A DNA stretch of 64,000 bases. Source: CAVPUA01 sp963708805 (lineage in GTDB: Bacteria > Actinomycetota > Actinomycetes > Mycobacteriales > Jatrophihabitantaceae). Positions within the stretch are counted from its first letter, which is position 1; each line of letters opens with the position of its first letter. The notes under the pieces were generated by a model. The model was not told where the DNA came from. It was given only the letters and a program-made list of their open reading frames with translations, and did no database searches. Made by a program: the position numbers and the translations under genes. Positions 22,228-30,666 of this stretch are shown in pieces. The DNA is taken from NCBI GenBank assembly GCA_963708805.1, contig CAVPUA010000001.1, positions 248,001-312,000 of the forward strand, written 5' to 3'.

Positions 22228-23159
22228 CAGCCGTTGGCGTGCAGCGCCGCGTTCAGCTCGATGCGGGCGCCGGCACGCGGCCGGGCTTCAAGAGCACCGC
22301 TGAGGCTGTTGCGCCAGTACTGCACGTTGTCGTGGCCGGACAGTTCCCCGGCCTTCACCGTCGTGCCGTTCTCCAGGATCAGCTTCGAGCCCGCCGTGAT
22401 GTAGCAGCCGGCCTCGACCACGCAGTTGTCGCCGAGTGAGATGCCCACGCCGGCGTTGGCACCGATCAGGCACCCCTTGCCGATGCGGACGACCTGCTTG
22501 CCGCCGCCCGACAGCGTGCCCATGATCGACGCGCCGCCGCCGACGTCGGATCCGGCGTCGACCACGACTCCGGCCGAGATGCGCCCTTCGACCATGGACG
22601 TCCCGAGCGTCCCGGCGTTGTAGTTGACGAATCCCTCGTGCATGACGGTCGTGCCCTCGGCGAGGTAGGCGCCCAGCCGCACCCGGGACGCATCGGCGAT
22701 GCGGACGCCGGTAGGCACCACGTAGTCGGTCATCCGGGGGAACTTGTCGACGCCGTTCACCTGGAGCGGACCGCGGTGGCGCAGGGCCAGCCGCGTCGCC
22801 TCGAAGTCCTCGACCGCGCACGGCCCGGCCGAGGTCCAGACGACGTTGGGCAGGACGCCGAAGATTCCGTCGACGTTCAGGCCGTGCGGCGCGACGAGGC
22901 GGTGGGAGAGCAGATGCAGGCGCAGGTAGGCGTCCTCGGTGCTGGCCGGCGGCGCGTCCAGGTCGATCTCGGTGACGACGACGTCGAGGTGCACGGCTCG
23001 CTCGCGGCTGGCCTCCTGGGCTCCGGTGAGCGACGAGAGCTCGTGCGGCGGGGTGGTCGTGTCGCGCTCGCCCAGCTGCGGCTGCGGGTACCAGGTGTCG
23101 AGGGTCCGGCCGTTGATCGTCGCGGTGGCCAGTCCGAATCCCCAAGCGGTGCGTGTCAC
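22227..23159 (-). CDS. dapD: tetrahydrodipicolinate N-succinyltransferase
   Basis: Catalyses the succinyl-CoA-dependent step of the succinylase branch of lysine/DAP synthesis. This is the 310-residue actinobacterial DapD type. The left-handed beta-helix hexapeptide repeats run through RIADASRVRLGAYLAEGTTV, GRISAGVVVDAGSDVGGGAS and NCVVEAGCYITAGSKLILEN. FVNYNAGTLG is a conserved active-site segment. It is divergent from dapE with 32 bp between the starts, an arrangement suiting co-regulation of two pathway steps. The start codon is GTG, with valine written as M. Confidence 0.95.
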   Translation of the reverse strand: MTRTAWGFGLATATINGRTLDTWYPQPQLGERDTTTPPHELSSLTGAQEASRERAVHLDVVVTEIDLDAPPASTEDAYLRLHLLSHRLVAPHGLNVDGIFGVLPNVVWTSAGPCAVEDFEATRLALRHRGPLQVNGVDKFPRMTDYVVPTGVRIADASRVRLGAYLAEGTTVMHEGFVNYNAGTLGTSMVEGRISAGVVVDAGSDVGGGASIMGTLSGGGKQVVRIGKGCLIGANAGVGISLGDNCVVEAGCYITAGSKLILENGTTVKAGELSGHDNVQYWRNSLSGALEARPRAGARIELNAALHANG

Positions 23160-23191
23160 CGGGCAACCCTAACCAAGTAGCGTCTCCGGGC

Positions 23192-24256
23192 GTGCTCGAT
23201 CTCTCAGCCGACGCTGTCTCACTCACGGCCGCGCTGGTCGACGTCGAGTCGGTCTCAGGCGACGAGAAGCGGCTGGCCGACCTGGTGGAGGCGGCGCTGC
23301 GTCCACTCGGCCTGGCCGTCGAACGCGACGGGAACGTGGTGCTCGCCCGGACCGATCTCGGTCGGGATCAGCGCATCGTGCTGGCCGGCCATCTCGACAC
23401 CGTCCCGATCGCGAACAACGTGCCTTCCGTCCGGGACGGCCGTTTCCTGAGGGGCTGCGGCACGAGCGACATGAAGTCGGGCGACGCCGTGGCGCTGCGG
23501 ATCGCGCACCTGGTCGGGACGGGCGCCCTCGACCCGGCCTACGACCTGACGTGGATCTTCTACGACTGCGAAGAGGTCGAAGCGGCTCGCAACGGGCTCG
23601 GACGGCTGGCGCGCGAGCGCCCGGACGTGCTGGGCGGTGATCTCGCGATCTTGCTCGAGGGGACGTCGGGCGTGATCGAGGGCGGCTGCCAGGGAACGCT
23701 GCGAGCGGTCGTCCGCACGACCGGGATCCGCGCGCACTCGGCCCGATCGTGGCTCGGCGTGAACGCGATCCACGCGGCCGCGCCGATCCTCGACACGCTC
23801 GCCGCCTATCAGGCGCGAACGGTCGAGGTCGACGGGCTGATCTATCGCGAGGGGCTGAACGCCGTCGCCATCCACGGTGGGGTCGCCGGAAACGTCCTGC
23901 CCGATCTGTGCGAGGTCACGGTCAATCACCGCTTCGCTCCCGATCGCTCCGAAGACCAGGCCGCGGCCCACGTCCGTGACGTCTTCGCCGGATTCGACGT
24001 CGAGATCGTCGACTCGGCCCCCGCCGCCCGTCCGGGCCTCGACCAGCCCATCGCGCGGGCGATCGTCGCGGCGGTGGGGGGCGAGCCGCAGGCCAAGCTC
24101 GGCTGGACCGACGTCGCGCGGTTCGGCCCGCTCGGCGTCCCGGCCGTGAACTTCGGCCCGGGCGACCCCAATGTGGCCCACACGATCGACGAGTACGTCG
24201 ACACCGAGTTGATCATCGCGGCCGAGCAGGCTCTGGTGCGCTTCCTGCGCCCATGA
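23192..24256 (+). CDS. dapE: succinyl-diaminopimelate desuccinylase
   Basis: Zinc M20 peptidase-family enzyme releasing succinate from N-succinyl-LL-DAP. Metal ligands are in LAGHLDTVPIANN, GCGTSDMKSGDAVAL, FYDCEEVEAARNGLG and the C-terminal NVAHTIDEYVD. It is about 354 residues from GTG 23192, preferred over upstream in-frame codons because the conserved N-terminus begins LDLSADAVSLTAALVDVES. The stop overlaps the MOSC gene start (ATGA), suggesting coupling. Confidence 0.95.
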   Translation: MLDLSADAVSLTAALVDVESVSGDEKRLADLVEAALRPLGLAVERDGNVVLARTDLGRDQRIVLAGHLDTVPIANNVPSVRDGRFLRGCGTSDMKSGDAVALRIAHLVGTGALDPAYDLTWIFYDCEEVEAARNGLGRLARERPDVLGGDLAILLEGTSGVIEGGCQGTLRAVVRTTGIRAHSARSWLGVNAIHAAAPILDTLAAYQARTVEVDGLIYREGLNAVAIHGGVAGNVLPDLCEVTVNHRFAPDRSEDQAAAHVRDVFAGFDVEIVDSAPAARPGLDQPIARAIVAAVGGEPQAKLGWTDVARFGPLGVPAVNFGPGDPNVAHTIDEYVDTELIIAAEQALVRFLRP

Positions 24257-24789
24257 ACGTCGAGAGCGTGTCGTCGAGTGCGCGGCACAGGTTCAGCAAG
24301 CAGCGGACGTCCGAGATCGAACTGGACGCGGGCACCGGGGTCGTCGGTGACGCGCACCGTGGCGTGACCGTTCAGCACCTCTCGCGCAAGCGGTACCACC
24401 CGGACTGGCCCAACCTGCGCCAGGTTCACCTGATGCCGGGCGAGCTTTTCGACGAGCTGAGCGAGCGCGGTTTCCCCGTGACGCCGGGCGACATCGGCGA
24501 GAACGTGACGACGCGCGGCCTCGACCTGCTCGGTCTGCCGACCGGAGCCCGCCTGCGACTCGGAGACGCCGCCGAGGTCGAACTGACCGGCCTGCGAAAC
24601 CCGTGCCTGCAGCTCGATCGCTTCCAGGACGGGCTGATGAAGGCGGTGCTCGATCACGATCGTGACGGCAACCTGATCCGCAAGGCCGGCGTGATGGCCA
24701 TCGTGATCACCGGCGGATTCGTGCGGCCGGGCGACCCGATCGTCCTGACCTTGCCCGCGGGGACGCCGCGTCCGCTCCAACCGGTCTGA
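24253..24789 (+). CDS. MOSC-domain protein
   Basis: A 178-residue protein of the MOSC (MoCo sulfurase C-terminal) superfamily. It has the family's VVGDAHRG near the N-terminus, VTPGDIGENVTTRGLDL and the conserved cysteine segment LRNPCLQLDRFQDGLM, proposed as the sulfur or molybdenum-cofactor site. It resembles the YiiM-like stand-alone group linked to N-hydroxylated compound reduction. It is translationally coupled to dapE but has no obvious functional link. Confidence 0.9.
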   Translation: MNVESVSSSARHRFSKQRTSEIELDAGTGVVGDAHRGVTVQHLSRKRYHPDWPNLRQVHLMPGELFDELSERGFPVTPGDIGENVTTRGLDLLGLPTGARLRLGDAAEVELTGLRNPCLQLDRFQDGLMKAVLDHDRDGNLIRKAGVMAIVITGGFVRPGDPIVLTLPAGTPRPLQPV

Positions 24790-24804
24790 GCTAACGTCGC
24801 GGCC

Positions 24805-25611
24805 ATGAGCGACGAGACCGACCCGCACGTCCGGCACCGGGGGCCGATCATCCTGCGCCGCGGCCGGATGGCCTCGAACGGGACGACCACCGACCAACGG
24901 CTGCTCGACTCGCGCGGCCCCTCCGACTGGGTGCACACCGACCCGTGGCGGGTGTTGCGCATCCAGAGCGAGTTCGTCGAGGGCTTCGGGCTGCTCGCGG
25001 AGCTCCCGTCGGCGGTGTCGGTGTTCGGTTCGGCCCGCACGCACCCGGACAGTCCCGAATACGCGGCGGGTGTCGCGCTGGGCGGAGCGCTCGCGCGGGC
25101 CGGCTACGCGGTGATCACCGGTGGTGGCCCGGGGGCGATGGAGGCGGTCAACCGCGGGGCGTCCGAGGCCGGTGGCATGTCGGTGGGCCTGGGCATCGAG
25201 CTGCCGTTCGAACAGCACCTCAACGAGTGGGTCGACGTCGGCGTGAACTTCCGCTACTTCTTCGCCCGCAAGACGATGTTCGTCAAGTACGCGCAGGCGT
25301 TCGTGATCCTGCCGGGCGGGTTCGGCACTCTCGACGAGATGTTCGAGGCGCTCACCCTCGTCCAGACGCGCAAGGTCACCAGGTTTCCGGTGATCTTGTA
25401 CGGAACGCAGTACTGGCAGGGATTGCTCGACTGGCTGCGGGCGTCGGTGCTGCCCGGCGGCAAGATCAATCCGGCTGATCTGGACCTGATCACGCTGGCC
25501 GACGACGTGGACGAGATCGTCGCGCTGATCGTCGACTCCGAGAAGGAGCGCTCGGCCCAGTCACTGGCCGAACAGCGCGCCTACGGTCTGGACGCCCACG
25601 ATGCGCAGTAA
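24805..25611 (+). CDS. LOG-family Rossmann-fold protein (longer paralogue)
   Basis: A 268-residue TIGR00730/LOG-family protein. The nucleotide-binding segments are SVFGSARTHPDSPEYAAG, ITGGGPGAMEAVNRGASEAG and the catalytic PGGFGTLDEMFEALTLVQT. Family members hydrolyse nucleoside 5'-monophosphates to base plus ribose-5-phosphate, and some make cytokinins. This longer type, with R and E motifs retained, is the housekeeping group. It overlaps the next LOG gene by 11 bp, so two family members lie in tandem. Confidence 0.9.
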   Translation: MSDETDPHVRHRGPIILRRGRMASNGTTTDQRLLDSRGPSDWVHTDPWRVLRIQSEFVEGFGLLAELPSAVSVFGSARTHPDSPEYAAGVALGGALARAGYAVITGGGPGAMEAVNRGASEAGGMSVGLGIELPFEQHLNEWVDVGVNFRYFFARKTMFVKYAQAFVILPGGFGTLDEMFEALTLVQTRKVTRFPVILYGTQYWQGLLDWLRASVLPGGKINPADLDLITLADDVDEIVALIVDSEKERSAQSLAEQRAYGLDAHDAQ

Positions 25612-26149
25612 GGCGGTCTGCGTCTACTGCTCGTCGTCCGAGACCATCGAGGCGAAGTTCGTCGAGCTGGCCACGGAGGTCGGCACCCGGCTGGCGGCAG
25701 CCGGCTACTCACTCGTCTCGGGCGGTGGCCGGGTGTCGATGATGGGCGCGGTCGCGCGCGCCGCCCGGGCCGGGGGAGCGAGCACGATCGGCGTGATCCC
25801 GCAGCACCTCATGGCCTACGAAGTCGGCGACATCGACGCCGACGAGCTGGTCGTCGTCGACACGATGCGCGAGCGCAAGCAGCACATGGACGAACGATCC
25901 GCGGCGTTCATCGCGCTGCCCGGCGGCATCGGGACGTTCGAGGAACTGTTCGAGGTCTGGACGGCGCACTCGCTCGACATGCACCCCAAGCCGGTGATCG
26001 TGCTCGACCCGTTCGAGTTCTACGCCCCGCTGTGGGCGTGGCTGGATTCCCTGTGCGACAAGGGATTCGTCCGCCGCGTCGCCCTCGACAAGCTGCACCG
26101 GGTGACGTCGGTCGATGCCGCCTTCGAGGTGCTCGCCGCCACGATCTAG
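25601..26149 (+). CDS. LOG-family phosphoribohydrolase (Rv1205-like)
   Basis: A 182-residue LOG protein with VCVYCSSSETIEAKF, LVSGGGRVSMMGAVARAARA, MRERKQHMDERSAAFIALPG and PGGIGTFEELFEVWT, the full set for nucleoside-monophosphate phosphoribohydrolase activity. In Mycobacterium the equivalent Rv1205 makes cytokinins and is a proteasome substrate. Here it keeps the same genomic place, after dapE and before folP. The stop overlaps the convergent folP stop. Confidence 0.92.
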   Translation: MRSKAVCVYCSSSETIEAKFVELATEVGTRLAAAGYSLVSGGGRVSMMGAVARAARAGGASTIGVIPQHLMAYEVGDIDADELVVVDTMRERKQHMDERSAAFIALPGGIGTFEELFEVWTAHSLDMHPKPVIVLDPFEFYAPLWAWLDSLCDKGFVRRVALDKLHRVTSVDAAFEVLAATI

Positions 26150-27012
26150 ACGAGTCCGCGGCGCGCCTTCGCCGGCGGCCGATCGCCCTTGATCGAGGCC
26201 ACCGTCGCGAGCACTCGGCGGGTCGCCCGCACGTCGTGAGCGCGAAACACACGCGCCCCGTGCCAGGCCGAGATCGCCGTGGCCGCCAGCGTTCCTTCGA
26301 GTCGATCGGCGGGCGGAAGGTCGAGCGTCTCGCCGATGAAGTCCTTACGGGACAGGGCGACGAGCACCGGCCAGCCGGTCGCGGTCAACTCGTCGAGGCG
26401 CCGGGTCAGCTCGAGCGAGTGATAGGTGTTCTTGCCGAAGTCGTGCGTGGGATCGATCAGGATGCCGTCGGCACGCACCCCGGCGGCGACCGCCCGCGCA
26501 GCCGACGCCGTCACGGTGTCGATCACGTCGCGGACCACGTCGTCGTAGGCGACCCGATGCGGATCGGTGCGCGGGCCCAGACCGCCGGTGTGACTGCACA
26601 CCAGCCCCGCGCCGGACGCGGCCGCGACCGCGACCAGCTCAGGATCGGCGCCGGCCCACGTGTCGTTGATCAGGTCGGCCCCGGCCGCGGTCACCTCGCG
26701 GGCGACGTCGGCCCGCCAGGTGTCGACGCTGATCACCAGGTCGGGGTGGCGTTCCCGCACCGCCTCGACGAGGGGCAGGACCCGTCGCGTCTCCTCGGCA
26801 ACGTCGACCGCGGGTCCGTAGCCCGCCCGGACGCCGCCGATGTCGACCAGGTCAGCGCCGTCGGCGACGGCCTGGTCGACCGAGGCCAGCGCCCGGTCCA
26901 ACTCGAGGTTCGTGCCGCCGTCGTAGAACGAGTCGGGCGTGCGGTTGACGATGGCCATGACGGCGAACTCGCCCGGCGCGAACGCGCGCGAGCCCAGCCG
27001 CAGCACCGTCAT
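26146..27012 (-). CDS. folP: dihydropteroate synthase-family protein (FolP/FolP2)
   Basis: A 288-residue TIM-barrel protein of the dihydropteroate synthase family. The N-terminus has VMAIVNRTPDSFYDGGTN. Next come DLVDIGGVRAGYG, VISVDTWRADVAREV, AGADLINDTWAG, ILIDPTHDFGKNTYHSLEL and LVALSRKDFIGETL. The pterin Asp/Asn/Lys residues are present. The synteny is that of mycobacterial folP2, whose product lacks clear synthase activity, so true folate synthesis is not certain. Here the gene is inverted relative to its neighbours, and gpgS, which follows folP2 in Mycobacterium, is absent. Confidence 0.85.
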   Translation of the reverse strand: MTVLRLGSRAFAPGEFAVMAIVNRTPDSFYDGGTNLELDRALASVDQAVADGADLVDIGGVRAGYGPAVDVAEETRRVLPLVEAVRERHPDLVISVDTWRADVAREVTAAGADLINDTWAGADPELVAVAAASGAGLVCSHTGGLGPRTDPHRVAYDDVVRDVIDTVTASAARAVAAGVRADGILIDPTHDFGKNTYHSLELTRRLDELTATGWPVLVALSRKDFIGETLDLPPADRLEGTLAATAISAWHGARVFRAHDVRATRRVLATVASIKGDRPPAKARRGLV

Positions 27013-27109
27013 GTCGACCACGGTGGCAGACGGCTCTCAGCCGATTCAACGCGGGTTCGAGTGCGGGGCGGGGTGCGCACCCGGGGGGTGGCATGCCACG
27101 ATCGACGGC

Positions 27110-27502
27110 GTGGCCAGCCTCGTCCTGTACGGATTCATTGCCTTGCTGGCTGTCGGCGTGCTGTTCGGGCTGGCCGTCTGGCTGTTGCCGCCGGGTGAGC
27201 AGATCGCCCCGCCGGCCCCGGACGTCAAGCGGTGGGTCCTGGCCGACACCGCCCTGAACGCCGAGGATGTCAGCGAGGTGAAGCTCCCGGTTGCGCTGCG
27301 CGGCTACCGGTTCGCCGAGACCGACGCGTTGCTCGACCGGCTCAGTGAGGAGCTGCGGCTGCGCGACGAGGAGATCGCCCGTCTGCGAGGCGACGAGCAG
27401 CCCGCCCCCGTCCATGAAGCGCCGGCGTACCAGCCGCCCGCCTACCAGCCGCCGCCCGTGTACGAGCCGAACTACGACCCGACGGCCGTACGTGAGCAGT
27501 AG
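27110..27502 (+). CDS. membrane-anchored DivIVA-like protein (Rv1209-like)
   Basis: A 130-residue protein starting at GTG 27110. It has an N-terminal transmembrane helix (LVLYGFIALLAVGVLFGLAVWLL) and then a DivIVA-type segment VKLPVALRGYRFAETDALLD followed by a short coiled coil (RLSEELRLRDEEIARLRGDE). The C-terminus is a Pro/Tyr-rich repeat (APAYQPPAYQPPPVYEP). It occupies the place of Rv1209. The helix and DivIVA motif suggest a polar or growth-site membrane protein. It overlaps tag by 11 bp. Confidence 0.85.
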   Translation: MASLVLYGFIALLAVGVLFGLAVWLLPPGEQIAPPAPDVKRWVLADTALNAEDVSEVKLPVALRGYRFAETDALLDRLSEELRLRDEEIARLRGDEQPAPVHEAPAYQPPAYQPPPVYEPNYDPTAVREQ

Positions 27503-28031
27503 GCAACGCTGCAGCTGGGCCAACTCGGCGCCCGAATACGTCGCCTATCACGACGACGAGTGGGGCCGGCCGCTGCACGGCGACCGCGAGCTGTTCGAGC
27601 GGATGTCGCTCGAGGCGTTCCAGTCGGGCCTGTCGTGGTTGATCATCCTGCGCAAGCGCCCGGCCTTTCGGGCCGCGTTCGCCGACTTCGACCCGGCGCT
27701 GGTCGCGCAGTTCGACGAGCGCGATGTCGAGCGGCTGCTCGGGGACGCGGGCATCGTCCGCAACCGCTCGAAGATCGAGGCGACGATCAACAATGCGCGC
27801 CACGCCCTGGACCTCCCGGACGGGCTCGACGCGCTGCTCTGGTCGTACGCGCCGCCCAGGCAGAAGAAGGCGCCCACCGAGGTGCGCAGCGTCAGCGACG
27901 AGTCCAAGGCGATGGCCAAGGACGTGAAGAAGCGCGGCTTCAAGTTCGTCGGCCCGACGACGGCCTACGCCCTGATGCAGGCCACCGGCATGGTGAACGA
28001 CCACGTCCGGCCCTGCTTCCTTGCCCTCTGA
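27492..28031 (+). CDS. tag: DNA-3-methyladenine glycosylase I
   Basis: Base-excision repair enzyme removing 3-methyladenine. About 179 residues from GTG 27492. The family start RCSWANSAPEYVAYHDDEWG includes a zinc-site cysteine and the substrate pocket. ERMSLEAFQSGLSWLIIL and KFVGPTTAYALMQATGMVNDH follow, with the C-terminal HVRPCF contributing the remaining zinc ligands. It is the homologue of tagA at the Rv1210 place in Mycobacterium. Confidence 0.93.
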   Translation: MSSRQRCSWANSAPEYVAYHDDEWGRPLHGDRELFERMSLEAFQSGLSWLIILRKRPAFRAAFADFDPALVAQFDERDVERLLGDAGIVRNRSKIEATINNARHALDLPDGLDALLWSYAPPRQKKAPTEVRSVSDESKAMAKDVKKRGFKFVGPTTAYALMQATGMVNDHVRPCFLAL

Positions 28032-28054
28032 GCGGAGCCCTCTCAGCTCCGGCG

Positions 28055-28843
28055 TCAGTGGCCCGTGAACGTCGGCTTCTGCTTGGCCAGGAACGCCACC
28101 GATGCCGTCCGGTGATCGGCGGTCGCGCCCATGGCCGCCTGCAGTTCGGCTTCTCGCGCCAGTGACTCGGCCAGCGTGGAGGTCGCCGCGTACGCGATCG
28201 AGGCCTTGATCGCGCCGTAGGCACTGGTCGGGCCGGCCGCGAGTCGCGCGGCCAGTTCGTGCGCGGCCGGAAGGACGTGATCGGGTGCGACGACCGCGTT
28301 CACCATGCCCATCTCGAGGGCGGCCTCGGCGGTGACCGGTTCGGCCAGCAGGGCCAGCGCGGTTGCCCGCGCCGACCCGATCAGCCGGGGGAGGGTCCAT
28401 GAGACGCCGCTGTCGAGCGTCAGCCCGACGTTGGCGAAGGCGAGCAGGAAGGCCGCCGAGCTCGAGGCGATGCGGAAGTCGCACGCGAACGCGAAGCCGG
28501 CACCTGCTCCCGCGGCCATCCCGTTGACCGCCGCGATGACCGGCTTGGGCATCTGGGCCAGTCCGAGCGCGATCGGGTTGTAGTGGTCGGTGACCGTCGA
28601 CAGCGGGGACGGATCGCCCGATTCGAGCAGGGCGACGTGCTCGCGCAGATCTTGGCCGACGCAGAAGCCACGGCCACTGCCGGTGAGGACGACCGCGCGG
28701 ACGGTGTCGTCGGCGGCCACCTCGGTGATCGCGTCCCGGAGGGCCACCTTGAGCCCGACGGACAGCGAGTTCATGGACTCGGGCCGGTTGAGCGTCAGGG
28801 TGGTGACGCCGTCGGCCCGCTCGACCAGCAAATCGTCGCTCAT
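28055..28843 (-). CDS. enoyl-CoA hydratase/isomerase family protein
   Basis: A 262-residue crotonase-fold protein. LTLNRPESMNSLSVGL, the oxyanion-hole segment FCVGQDLREH and VIAAVNGMAAGAGAGFAFAC are present, and the acyl-pocket helix region LTLDSGVSWTLPRLIG follows. The spacing resembles the PaaG/PaaB-like isomerases more than the classical dehydratases. It is convergent with tag and divergent from the DUF3117 gene. The substrate is not predictable. Confidence 0.9.
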   Translation of the reverse strand: MSDDLLVERADGVTTLTLNRPESMNSLSVGLKVALRDAITEVAADDTVRAVVLTGSGRGFCVGQDLREHVALLESGDPSPLSTVTDHYNPIALGLAQMPKPVIAAVNGMAAGAGAGFAFACDFRIASSSAAFLLAFANVGLTLDSGVSWTLPRLIGSARATALALLAEPVTAEAALEMGMVNAVVAPDHVLPAAHELAARLAAGPTSAYGAIKASIAYAATSTLAESLAREAELQAAMGATADHRTASVAFLAKQKPTFTGH

Positions 28844-29000
28844 GCGTCGGACGCTACCTCTGGGGCAGGCGGCCGCGGTGATCGGGCCGGGTTGGGTTGG
28901 GCGGTTTCGGCTCGTACTGGAACAATGGACGCCAGCACCGCGCCGGGACACCCCGGCCGGGCCGATCTAGGCGCGATGCGCGTACTGACAGGAGGCACCA

Positions 29001-29165
29001 ATGGCGGCCATGAAGCCGCGGACGGGCGACGGCCCGCTCGAGGTCACCAAGGAAGGGCGCAGCATCGTGATGCGCGTCCCGCTGGAAGGCGGTGGACGCC
29101 TGGTCGTCGAGTTGACGCCCGACGAGGCATCCGCGCTGGGTGACGCGCTCAAGGCGATCGGCTGA
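29001..29165 (+). CDS. DUF3117 small conserved protein (Rv1211-like)
   Basis: A 54-residue actinobacterial protein starting MAAMKPRTGDGPLEVTKEGR and ending ELTPDEASALGDALKAIG. AGGAGG (28990-28995) is ideally placed before ATG 29001. It sits between tag and glgA as in Mycobacterium, where it is Rv1211, a protein reported to be calmodulin-like. The function here is unknown. A strong hairpin follows its stop. Confidence 0.92.
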   Translation: MAAMKPRTGDGPLEVTKEGRSIVMRVPLEGGGRLVVELTPDEASALGDALKAIG

Positions 29166-29183
29166 AGCCGACCCACTCGCACC

Positions 29184-29221
29184 GTTCAGCCCCGGCCCGC
29201 TCTCGGGTACCGGGGCTGAAC
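29184..29221 (+). terminator. 12-bp stem terminator after the DUF3117 gene
   Basis: GTTCAGCCCCGG (29184-29195) and CCGGGGCTGAAC (29210-29221) are perfect inverted arms around a 14-nt loop. There is no U-run, as is common in high-GC actinobacteria. Confidence 0.8.
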
Positions 29222-29251
29222 TGCGTTCGGGGGACGCGGGATGATCATCCG

Positions 29252-30666
29252 GTGACGGATCCCTCGATGATCGAGATCGCAGCCGCCGATCCGGCCGCGT
29301 CGGCCGACCAGCTGGCCATCGGGTTCGCCGATGAGGCGCAGTTCGACGCCATCGCGACCCAGGTCCTGCCGCTGGCCGCCCGCGAAGCGCTGGCCGCCTG
29401 GGACCCCCGACCCGGGGCCGGGACAAGTCGAGGTGCTGCCGCTGCCCGGGCTGGTCCCGGCCCGGGTCATCGTGGCCGGCCTCGGCGAGGGCAGTGCGGC
29501 CGACCTGCGCGTCGCCGGGGCGGCCGTCGCCCGCGCGGCCACGGGCGAATCGGTGACCATTGCGCTGCCGGCGTCGTCGGCGCTCGTCGAGGGCGTTGCG
29601 CTGGGGGCGTACCGATTCGAACGCAAGTCGGTCCCGTCCACCCGACTGCGACGGGCGGCGTTCCTCGGTCTGAGCGAGGCCGACCTCGCGCGGGGGCGGG
29701 CGTCCGCGGCCGCCGCCTGCTGGGCCCGCGATCTCACCAACACGCCAGCCATGGTCAAGACCCCGGCCTGGCTCGGCGCCCAGGCCGAGTCGACACTGGT
29801 GCCGCTCGGCGTGCAGGTCACGGTTCACGACGAGGTCTGGCTGAGCGAACAGGGTTTCGGCGGCGTGCTCGCGGTCGGCGGTGGCTCGGAGGCCCCGCCG
29901 CGACTGATCGAGGCGTCATGGCGGCCGCGGGGCGCCCGGCAGCACGTCGTCCTGGTCGGCAAGGGCATCACGTTCGACACCGGTGGACTCAACATCAAGC
30001 CGGGCTCGGGTATGCGGCTGATGCACACCGACATGGCCGGCGGGGCAGCGGTCCTGGCGGCCGTCCGGGTCGCCGCCGAGGCGGGACTGCCGATCAAGAT
30101 CACCGCGCTCGTCCCGTCGGCCCAGAACTCGGTCTCGGGTTCGGCGATGCGCCCCAGCGACGTGATCCGCCACTTCGGTGGCCGGACGTCCGAAGTGCTC
30201 AACACCGACGCCGAGGGCCGCCTGGTGCTCGCGGACGCGCTGGCCTACGCCGTGGCCCGCCTGCGCCCGGACGCGCTGATCGACATCGCGACCCTGACCG
30301 GCGCCGCCAAGGTCGCGCTCGGCCTGCGCACGGGCGGGCTGTTCACCGCCGACGACCCGCTCGCGACCCAGCTGATCGCCGCGGGGGCGGCCGCGGACGA
30401 GCCGCTCTGGCGCCTGCCCCTGCTCGAGGAGTACGCGCCGTTGATCAACTCCGACGTCGCCGACGGCAACAACGCGGCCGGCAATCCCGGTGCGACGACC
30501 GCGGCCCTGTTCCTGCGCCCGTTCGCCGGGGCCGTCCCGTGGGCGCATCTGGACATCGCCGGCCCGGCTCGGGCCGCCGAGGACGACGGGGTCATCAGCC
30601 GGGGCGCGACCGGCTTCGGTGCGCGCCTGCTCGCCGAATGGCTGACCGCCCGCTGCCGCTCTCTAG
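29252..30666 (+). CDS. pepA: leucyl aminopeptidase (M17 family), frameshifted
   Basis: Di-metal cytosolic aminopeptidase. The metal-binding lysine/aspartate segment is VGKGITFDTGGLNIKPGSGM and HTDMAGGAAVLAAVR. The family signature NTDAEGRLVLADALAYA and IDIATLTGAAKVALG follow, and the C-terminus SDVADGNNAAGNPGATTAAL carries the last conserved region. It starts at GTG 29252. One indel near 29412 shifts the N-terminal domain, and another is likely near the stop, because the main frame has no stop before glgA. It is convergent with glgA. Confidence 0.85.

Noticed and set aside
23926..25218. Long minus-strand frame opposite dapE, MOSC and LOG genes
   Set aside because: No motifs; the plus-strand frames carry clear family signatures and codon bias.
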